A DNA stretch of 64,000 nt from contig NC_054744.1 of assembly GCF_018143015.1 (NCBI RefSeq), positions 6,357,559 to 6,421,558 on the forward strand. The letters are read 5' to 3'. Made by a program: the position numbers and the translations under genes. How positions within the stretch are numbered: the stretch's first letter is position 1; every line of letters begins with the position of its first letter. Source of the stretch: Lytechinus variegatus (taxonomy: Eukaryota; Echinodermata; Echinoidea; Temnopleuroida; Toxopneustidae). This document shows positions 44,391 through 54,900 of this stretch, piece by piece. The notes beneath the pieces are model-generated. The model made no database searches. It was not told the DNA's origin and was given only the letters and a program-made list of their open reading frames with translations.

Positions 44391-44522
44391 GGGGCGTGTT
44401 GCATAAAACTTTTTACCTGAGAAAACTCTGGTAAAAACTGAAAACTAAGGTTAGTCTGATTTCTGCCATTGACTTTAACACAGGGCAAAACTTCTGGTAC
44501 AATGTTTTATGCAATGGGCCCC
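44391..44522. mobile_element. Nested fold-back MITE 'gggcgtgttgcataaaac'
   Basis: GGGGCGTGTTGCATAAAACTTTT and ...ATGTTTTATGCAATGGGCCCC are inverted. It interrupts the 'tacttgattaac' segment of a DR1 unit. Confidence 0.75.
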
Positions 44523-44765
44523 TTTTGTTCAAGTTTCATGAACTAGGTCCATATACTTTGTAAGTTATGATGTCATTTCAAAAACTTAATTTTCGGTTAA
44601 GATTTTGATGTTGATTCCCCAAACATGGTCTAAGTTCGACCTTTGACCTTGGTCATGTGCTCTGAAACTCCGGCAGGATGTTTAGTAATACTTGATTAAG
44701 CTTATGATTAATCTTCGGTTAAGATTTGGTGTTGACGCCGCCGTCGGAAAAGCAGCGCCTAGGTC

Positions 44766-45969
44766 CAGTGGCGTAACTACGCCCCCCCCCCCCTCCCCTC
44801 CAATCGGCTGGCCAACAAAAAAAAAACGGGGAAAAAGAGAAAAGAGGGAGAAAGTGAAAGAAACGTAGTAGGAATGAAGAAATTATTGTTCATTATGTTA
44901 TAGCATATCATAATTATGTTATGTTACATTACATAAAAATATAACTTTATGAAACATAATTTGCTCAGGGCCTATGTCTTCATTGTTCCTGATACTCGCA
45001 TTGTCTGTTTAACGAGATACATAATCCTCTTGTACCAAAACCTCCCGTTTTCAAGTCAATATACACCAAATATATTTCCTCGCACTCCGAATTATTATTG
45101 TTTTATATAGTGACATATTTTAAGGTGTAAATATAAAACATTTCCCGTCCGTTGTTACGTTCGCATTAGTGGATTAGTGAGATATGTCTGCTCTTTATGA
45201 TTTCCTAAAATCAGTCCTTAAAATGTCCCTTTATCTGATCTGAATATCAAAAATTTCAACTTGCGCTCGCATAATTTGGTTAGTGAAATACGCAATTTCT
45301 ACAAACAAGCATTAGAATGCCCCTCTTCAGGTGTGAATTTCCTAATTTTACAGCTCGCGCTTCGCACTCGTTTCATTTGGTTAGTAAAATACGTATGGTC
45401 TTCGTGAAATCCTTCAAACAAGCCTTAAAATGTCCCTCTTCAGGTCTGAATTTCCTAAATTTTGAGCACGCGCTTCGCGTTCGCAATATTTAATTACTGA
45501 GATGCGCATGTTAATCATGATTACAATGACTACAAGTGCTGTATGTGTTCGGATGCATATAATTCTAACAAAATCAGCAAGCGCTTGGCACTCGCATTAG
45601 ATTACTATGGTGGGATTTATTCCTAAACTATAGTCCTTAAAATGTCTGTTAGGGACAGAGTCAATTTGAAAAATTTTTAGCTCGCGCTTCTCGCTCACAT
45701 TGTTTGTTTAGCGAGGCAGGTACATATCATAATTACAAAAATTTGCTTATTATGTCCCTTTTTAGGTCTGAATATCAAAAATTTTCAGCTCGCGCTTCGC
45801 GCTCGCATTATGTGATCAGTAACATACGTATCTGTTTAATGACACTGTCCTTAAAATGTCTCTATTATGTCAGCATACCTAGCAAATGAGCACGCTTCGC
45901 GCGCTCACTAGGTGACTCAATATTTTTGCTGGTGCCCCCCCCCATGCCGTGACCCACGGTACGCCACTG
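44766..45969. mobile_element. hAT-like non-autonomous transposon with 8-bp target duplication
   Basis: CAGTGGCGTAACTACG at the left and GGTACGCCACTG at the right. Flanks CCTAGGTC (44758-44765) and CCTAAGTC (45970-45977) match in 7 of 8 positions, as expected for a hAT duplication. The interior consists of tandem 'ctcgcgcttcgcgctcgca' units shared with 38022-39060. No transposase. Confidence 0.8.
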
Positions 45970-46000
45970 CCTAAGTCTCACTCTGCTATGCAGGTGAGAC

Positions 46001-47417
46001 AAAACCCCCACAATTTAAATTGAATAGTAACAAAGTTTTCGTTGGATAAATTGGTAACAAAACGATCACTCCTCATCACATTCTTCAAAATTATGCACAT
46101 TTACATTAATTAAGGAAAACTATGTTAATATATAGGCTCACCTTAAAAGAAAACTTAAGAACTTACATAATAGTTTACAAAACAATTGGATTGCAACTAA
46201 CATTATGGCAAAAATAAACTCCAAATACATCATAATATACGCAGGCAGCATTTAATATGATAAACATAATTATTATATCTATCATTATTCTATTTAATAC
46301 ATTTTATAGTCCATTATAACTATGATGGACACATGCAACATTGGCTGATCTAGGCGAGGAGGGAATTATTGTCTATGTAATATAATACCCCCACCCTAGA
46401 ATTGTTCAACCCGTTTGAATTTTAAATTAGTCTTCATAATTAGTCACAGTGATTTATTTGATAATCATCTCTACTTTAAAATGTTATATTTTACATCCGA
46501 TGTAGATGATTTCTTTTGAATTATGATTGTATGATGTTTTTCTTGATATTGCTACCAATTATTGTTGTTTGGGTGGGCTCTGCCCCCAACTACGTTATTC
46601 AGATGTAATATGTTGAGACAGCTTGTGCACGAAATAGAGAATAAAAGTTTAAAGAATATCTGTTCAAAATGCTGTCCTTGTTTTTGTATGAAAATAACAA
46701 CTGAGGACAAGAAAATGAAAAGCAAGTGGTATTTTCATCGACAGATATTTCACGGCAGTGTCCTAGACAGGAACCTTTCATTAGCCCATTAAGTAAATCT
46801 TATGCAGTCTATCTAAAATAGTAATGCAGCACTTCAATACAACTTAAAAATTCATATCGGATTAAAACAGTAAGACATGCCAGATACAACCATGCGATAT
46901 GAAGGTAAAATAAATACAAACCACATAACCAACTTACTTTACACTTGCTATGATAACCCTAATATATGATAGTCAATATCCCATAAATCTTCTGAATATA
47001 AACACCATAAATGTGATATTCAATATCACCCAATACATAAACAAATATACAAAATTAATATCATAAAAGATTTTGAATCCTAAAAAAAATCAAGTTTGAA
47101 AATAATTAACCAAACAGTATCATCGGGTAGTTTTATTGACTCAACTTTGTCATTTGCATGAATACTCATTGATTATTTCAGAACGATGTAAGTACCACCG
47201 CACCAACTTTCGTTTGAATTTTGTTTTTGTCAGAAACTACTTATGAATTCGGACAAATTTCTAACTAGGCTAGACTTAGGAGTGGTGTCATACAATGCAT
47301 AAATACATTCCTGGTAATCAAATACTAAAATTGGTTGTGAGCTTCTATTCATTGATATAAATCAAGTTATACGATGTTGAAAGTATGGAAACGTGGACAA
47401 AAAGTTCATTTAAATAT
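46001..47417. other. 3' flank of the receptor gene
   Basis: AT-rich. A minus-strand poly(A) signal candidate (TTTATT on plus) is at 47132-47137, about 280 bp beyond the stop codon. 46470-46560 is a fragment of the TTAA fold-back family. No gene. Confidence 0.35.
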
Positions 47418-48531
47418 CTAGAGTGATGTAGGATCAAGCAATTTTCCCTGCTCGCCGAAATCGTCTTCCGTGTCGCCATTGCCAGGGCTTACACCATTAC
47501 TAGCAACATAACCAGTGTCAGATTGGGAAGAAGTCATACATTCGTTGAGCAATTTTTCATTTTCTCCGTCGATGTCGGCTTCGTTGTCGTCGTCGTTGAG
47601 TGGATGTTGTGCGATAGCCCGTTGGCAGCAAGTATGGCAGTCGCGTTTGTTGTGTACATCGCCGATGTGGACGGTCTCGACGTCCTTTGTGGCCAAAGTG
47701 ATTTGGATATTGACGTTTGTTTCAGCAGGTGACTTAACGCCGGGGGTTCTCCCGTCATCCGGACTGGCAACAGCATTCGTCCGAGTCGCATTTTCATCTA
47801 GATTCTTCCCTGGTACACCCATCTTTGTTTTCTTTTGATTTCTTGGTTTGGTCTCCTTGGCTTCGGTTTCGGATATGTGTGAAACAGTGGCGGTTTCCAT
47901 TTCTCGGTCCATCGACATCTCCTTCGGGATTGCAGCCGAATTGTGATCCGTTTCCTGCACAGCGTGGAGACCGTCGTCACTCGAAGAATCCTTAGGGTGC
48001 AATGCAGCTTCGCCCTCCGACATGCGCCGTTGTTTCCCATTGCGTCCATTCACGGCTTTCTTCTCGGCATTGCACTCAGCTGGGATCAGAGCTGAACCTA
48101 CAGAGCGACGACGGCGGACAAGGCTCCCAGAGGCCTCGCTGAAATCATCTATAAGTGGATGGACAGTCCCGGATTCCTTCTCAATGACAACCTTCCCTGA
48201 CGCTGACGAAGTACTAGAATTGTTCATTTGGTTACCCAATCCTGTAACTTGTCTTTGGTCTTTTTCAGATTGTCTATCAGCCTCTTTTGGATATGCCTCT
48301 CTTTCTTCCTGTTTTAAATGACCGTGTGAAACAACCTGAACACCTCCCTGTTGAAGTACTTTTGGGAGCAATGGGATTGACTGAGATGGATCCTCAACAC
48401 CCTTCTGCCTCTCAATGGCATGTCTAATGACATTCATTGTTGGGGTAGAAGCTGCGGATTGCATATCTGTTGATTCTCCACTTACGGGTCTGGGGTTAGT
48501 AAGACTCTGAAGAGCACTACTTGATAAATTC
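47418..48531 (-). CDS. Receptor terminal exon (cytoplasmic tail)
   Basis: 370 codons plus TAG at 47418-47420; acceptor GTCATGCAG. Low-complexity-prone tail with basic patches (LVRRRRSVGS, NGKQRRMSE), AVQETD as a possible TRAF2-type site, a Cys cluster (DCHTCCQRA) and an acidic C-terminus. No death domain, kinase or TIR motif recognised. The ATG at 48540 lies before the splice acceptor and is not a start. Confidence 0.8.
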
Positions 48532-51500
48532 CTGCATGACAATACGCATAGATATAGATTGCATTATGAATCAGTTAAAAGGAAATTATATCCCAACCCA
48601 TCAGGAGCAGAATAAATGCGATATGTGGTGTCCTTGAGATGTAAATTCGAAGTAAGCCTTTAGGTTGGTCATTTCAATTCAGGGTTCTAATACAGGCGTA
48701 AAGTATTAAAGTGGGTAGACCCACTGCCTCAACCGACAAAGTGGATAATAACATACTTTCGCTGAAGCCAAAAGCACCACAATCACAAGATGTGATATAC
48801 GTGTTACAATTATCACTTATCCTCCAGACAAGAATAGGAGAGAGATTTGGTCAAATTAACGAGATATGTCACTAAATGTGGGCATTGCAAGTCAATGTAT
48901 TGGTCTTACTTTCAGTCATAACTCAATTAATTGCATATTCGTACCTGATTGGTTCTTGCAGCAAGAAATAAAATACAGTTTCTTGTAGTTAAAACAGATG
49001 TATCAGTTGTAAATCTTATTGCAACACCACCTTCTTAACAAAGAGAGTATTATAATCACGATATCAATATACCAAGGTATCGAGATTTTGTTTTTAATAA
49101 GTGGATGACTGTTTTATCACTTACCTTAAAAAATTCAAGAATTCCAAGGAGCCGTCTTCAGACGAAATTGGAGAGACAGTTGGATTGTAGACAGCTATAA
49201 ACAGACCAAAGGGGGCAAGAATTTGGTAACTCAAGTAAGAAATCGACGTTATCAACAGCAATCTGTTCAGTCATTTTACTCTATGTTTTTTTTTTACTTC
49301 GTCCACTTTGTAGAGAATCATGATTGCGTTTTTATGATTGTTTGGTGGTTTTTCTCTCACCGAACAAACCAAATTTGATATAGAAATTCACTCAAGGCCA
49401 AGAAGCAAAGTCTTGTTCCATCCCATCGGGTTGTCGCCTCGGGCCGGGCATGTATGTACATATATTCGAGAAAAGGACTCACTGAATTTCCAATATGTCG
49501 GGTCCAGTTTACCCGACCATTCGAGAATTATTCTATAGTTTTCACATCGGGTAAACTGGACCCGACGTTTCGGAAATTTAGGGGGCACTTTCCTTGAATG
49601 GTCGGATTTTTTATTGCCCGACCCGACGCGATAACCCGATGGGATGGCACAAGCCGATCCCACGGGTGATCTATAAATGTTTAGAATGACGTTTCAGTCA
49701 GTGTCATCAATGATAAGAAGGTAGAGAATAGCTAATCTTGGCACCGCTGTATGTTGAATTAAATGGGCGACTATGGCTAAAAATGTAATTTTTCTTAGTT
49801 TTGCTTTTTTCATACACGCGTTTGAGACAATTTCACTAATTGTAGGTAACTTTGCCAAAAGAGGTGACATTTTTTCCTTTAAATTTAGGGTGCTAACTGA
49901 CGATCAACTGATTTTTTTAAAAAATAAATATCAGTGAATATAGAGAATTAGTAGTTATTAGTGTTTAAATTGATGAGCCTCCCTGTTTATACCCAAAGAT
50001 AATTTCTTGAATGTCAATCTGATTAAGAACACGGTCCTTACTTGTTGGAGATCTGGAGAGAGAGGGCGTCTCACTCGGGGTTGGTATGAACGGCGTTTCA
50101 GTTGTAGTAGACGGAGTCGAGCCATTTCCCCTCTTCCATAGGATACGGAAAACGATGGCGACGATGATCAGGACAATGATGACGACAGCGAGAAGGGAAA
50201 CAATTACTATGAAGATGGTCATATAAGTTCCATGTGTGGACGAAGGAGCTTTAGCCTCGTCGTTGACTGTCGAAAAGGAAATAATGTTAAAACAAAAAAC
50301 AGTATAAAGAGGAGCAGCATCCTTGATAAATAAAAAGGATTTGAAAGTGGTAATGATAAATTTATTTTCTTCAAGAAGTTTGTGATAGCAACTTGGTTGA
50401 GATGGACCTTGCGCTTAATGAGATGCCCAAATCCCACCGGATACCTCGCAAAGATTTCCACAAAGGAGGGCTGAATTTACTAGCATATGCTACAATCAAG
50501 ATTTCACAAATCCTTTCACTATTCATTCGAGTAGGCCTACTTGTTGACAGTAGATAATTTGATCTACACAGTTCATATTCAAACTTTGGCTGATTGGAAT
50601 AGAATATGATTTTGCAACAGCTAGAGTACACCCCGGTCGATTATAAAGTCGTTGTAATGTCCAGACAGCATCAAGAAACACCCCCAGTCCCATGCTTTAC
50701 TAAGATACAAATTCGAATGCCAATACACCTCCCCCTCCTTACGTTCATTGTCAGTATCGGATTGGAAGATGTCTGCAACTGCAGCCACTTCCGATACGAC
50801 TTGATCCTTCGGATCTTCTTCGACAGGCTCTCCAGGAACTGCAGGAATCCCAGGATCCTGATCAGAATTCTTCTTTGATTCACACCATGCTTGACATTGA
50901 GGGATGTGGTTAGGACATTCAGGGCACTTGTTCGGACAGGCTCCGCTGTCGGGAAAATATCCATCTGCGTCTTGGTAGTATCTAAACGTGAGAATTAAGA
51001 TGATGATCATGGTTACAACAAATGATTATCCTTGAGTAAGTGTTTTAATTGTGTAAGTGTTTGAACTATTGCTAGGAAGACTTCAGAATTACAGATTGCC
51101 TAATATCATATATTACATGTATTTTTTTATAAAGCCCAGTAGACCTAGTCTGTTATGCAGACTCCTTGAATCAGGTGTGCTACACACACTGCAGATGTGG
51201 GTCTACAGTTGTAGACTAAGTTGTAGTGGTGGTGGTGGTGGTCGTAGAAGTAGTAGGAGCAGTAGAAGAAGAACAAGCAGTGGGTTTCTCTCTCTCTGAA
51301 GCAGAAGTAGTAAAAGTAGCAGTAGTGGTAGTAGTAGACGAGTAGAAGCAGACAAATAGTAGGGGTATAGTAGTAGCAGTAGTAGTAGTAGTAATAGTAG
51401 TAGTAGTAGAAATAGTAATAATAACAATATGCAATATTATATAACGCTTAATACATTAATGTTTCTATAAAGCGCTGCACACTATTACCCCGGCTTTAGC

Positions 51501-51747
51501 ACGGCTACCCTGATTGGGCGCTCGAGCATTCAAGGAATTCCGTCCTACCGGGTATCCATTTACTACACCTGTGTGGAGAGTGGCAAATGCAGATAAACGC
51601 CTTGACAAAGGACTCGAGTGCCGAGGTGGGATTTGAACCCCGAACCTTGTGTTTCAAAGTCCGGAGACTTATCCATAGTAGTAGTATTAGTATTAGTAAT
51701 AGTAATATTAGAAGTAGAAATAGTAATAATAATAGTAGTAGTAGTAA

Positions 51748-51840
<93 letters not shown>

Positions 51841-51884
51841 AAGAATTAGCAGTAGTAGTAGCAGTCGTAATAGTAGTAGTAGTA

Positions 51885-51925
<41 letters not shown>

Positions 51926-54900
51926 TAGGCCTAATATTTACCCTGGAAGACATTCTCCGCATTGGGTGTCTCTTGAAGCAGAACACTCTGTCGCAACAGT
52001 GTTGACGCAGATTCGGCAGGGAGAACATCGTTGTAGCCCGTCTTCTGAAAACGTTCCTTTGGGACATGGTCGACAGTAAGCATCACCATTCTTTCCTCTG
52101 CCACAAACCTAAAAACGTTTCCGGGGGAAACAGGGTTGGGTTTAAAGAGATGGTCCAGGCTGGAAATATTTATATCTCAATAAATTTGTAAAATTCACAA
52201 AGAAAGATGCAGAAAATTTTCTTTAAAAAAAATAGCGAAGTTATTGATTTTAAGGATTTGCATTATTCTGCATGGTGAAACAGTTCGAGGCATGTCTTCC
52301 TGAATATTCATTAGGTTGGCTGATGATATCATATCCCCACTTGTTCTTTTGTATTTTATAATATGAAATTAGGTATACTTAACATGTTTCTTCTAAGAAC
52401 TAAACTTACTTCATCCTAATGGAGACACATCATTTACACATGTATGAAATAATGAAACAATTATGATATCATGTAATAATATAAGAAAATGGGGATAAGA
52501 CACCATCGGCCCACCTAATGAATATTTATGATGATGTGCATATTCTTAGTAATACTTTAATTTAAAGCAAGTGGTGAAAGTTGACATTGTTTGTTCCATG
52601 CAAACACGTTCAATATTAAAGAGAGGTTTGCCGTGAGAAAATGTTATCTTGGGTGGGATCAATATTATCATTATTATTACTATTTTATTTGGCATTTCAA
52701 AAAAACTAAGGATACAAACAGATCAGAGACAAGATCAATCAAACTTGTACAATAGAGAAAATAAGACCTGGATGAGAGTTGGAGAGGCTGCCTGGGTATG
52801 GAAAAGGCTAACTTAATAGCCATAACCCACAGGTCCTCCTCCCCAAACCTCCCCACCCCATCCAGGTCAGAACACTAATGGTAAAAATAAAATGAAGATA
52901 TTTAGAATCGGCAAAATACAATGGTCACACATGTGACTTGGTCACTTCAAGCCAACCCCCACAATACCTCCCCTAATCACATCATTATGTATCTACGAGC
53001 AGAATGATAAGTAGAATGATAAGCATCAAACATTAGAGCAATCGTTAATTTAAAAATATAAATATATAATACTGCATCTATCATAAGTAATGGGATATAA
53101 GAAAATAAGAATATATAAAAAAACATGTATGAGTATTCAAATGACATAATATTGAGGTTGAAATAGGCCGGATTAGATTTAGTGTATAAATTATGAATAA
53201 ACTAAAAATTGAAACTTAGACCCCGTTCTGCTTTTGAACTGGTTTTCACCAAACTGGTTTCCCCGGCCTCAACTACTTTAAGGAGGTACATGAGGACGGG
53301 GTCCAAAGAATGGATTGATTTTGTTTTCATAGTCTCCATTTAATATTGGACACATGGAAATGCCCAACAGTCCTCTGGGCGGGGAAACAGAAATATACCT
53401 TATTAAGTTGTTCTCCTGGCTGACAGGTCAAACACGCCTTACATAGTCCATCATAGTCTAAGAAGAAGTTTCCATCGTGACAGTGATCAATGCACGAAGG
53501 AGGTTCAGGCTCACAGTGCTTTAGAAAGAAAAAGATGATAAATTTAGGAAAGTGAGCCGAAGTGGACAAAAACAAAAGCCACAGACATAAAACGTTGTCT
53601 TAAAAAGACACAAATACTATACGATAACATGTATTTCATGCATTTAACCGTATGTTATAGATCCCTTTGGTTGTTTACCTCATGGACTTGGGGCTGTTGC
53701 ATGAAATAAAAACTCCCGCTTTTTTGCCTGAGATTTTCAATGTGTTTTTTTTTTCATTTTTTTTATTGCACTGTTTGTCTGGTTTTCCTTCCCCTTTCCT
53801 TTTGAGGCCTTTACCAATTTCTAATTCTAAGCTTAAGATGGAGGTCTCCCACATTTCAAAATGTATTATGTCGATATATGTATATATATATTTTTCTGCT
53901 ATTTGTTTTAGTAATTAACACAAGAAATGCATCAGGTATAAATGTGTTTCAATTAGATTGTTAGAATGTATATATGCATATGTTATTTATTATGTCATTT
54001 GCTTATTGTTGTATATGCTAAGAAAAAACGATTACACTTGTATATACTTTTGTTATTGGAACGTGGAAATGAATGAATCAAATCAAATTGCAAAAGTTTT
54101 ATGGAACAGGCCACAGACCTCTGATCTTTGGTTTTTAATCCTGGTGAACTTGTCGTACCATTAGCTTGCGGTCTCTTAGACATTGTAATCTTAATTCTTG
54201 TTGAACTGAACTATTGATCAATTATGATGATTGCTCCTCATCAGTTATGACGACTTGGATGTGGATTTTTACTTACGTCAAGGTCATCTGGGGGCACTTC
54301 TTCAGCAGGCCTGTCTAGATCTACAGGGGGGTTCTCCTGGGGGGCATCTTCCGGTCTTAGTTCTTCCCCTTGGTTTGCCCACCAATCTCTGCACTGGGGG
54401 GTATCACGGGGAAGGTCCGAACACCTATCTAGACAGGCGTTGGGGTCTGTCGAGAAGCGGCCAGACCTTCGGACAAAGCTGTAAAGAAATCAGGAACACA
54501 AAACTTCACATAGAGCTTTCCTGATTTTATTCCATCTTTTTTCCCCCACGAACATTCATTAAAATGACAATTCAGATCACAATGTATGATAGCATATAAG
54601 AGGATTCGAAACGACTTGGTAACAATTAGGTTAGGAGAGATAACAGATTTTGCTGAACATCTTACAGAGATCTGGTGGCTTTTGCGTCCACCAAGTTCTA
54701 TAACTCTAAAGAGAGATTCACAGTCACGTTTAACCAAGAAAAGGCTACATATCTTATAAGTTATTTAATTCTTTGAGCCAAAAGGGGCTAATAATCAACC
54801 GTTAAAAAAAATCATATAGTAACTGCCTCTCTTTCAGAAAGTGGCTCGAGCCTCCCATGTTTCATGTAAGAGGTCAAGATGTCAATGGACTGACCTAGGT

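Larger units (their letters stand above)
43611..46000. mobile_element. Second CACCTGCAT transposon with DR1 array, containing nested insertions
   Basis: Left GTCTCACCTGCATC, right ATGCAGGTGAGAC. Five tandem units with DR1-type motifs at 43852, 44015, 44162, 44325 and a degenerate one at 44637. A MITE (44391-44522) and a hAT-like element (44766-45969) are inserted in it. No transposase frame. Confidence 0.75.

Noticed and set aside
46562..46792. 76-aa plus-strand frame
   Set aside because: No homology or splice context recognised; composition is like the surrounding non-coding DNA.
47515..47838. Plus-strand frames of 107 and 69 aa
   Set aside because: Shadows of the receptor terminal exon on the opposite strand.
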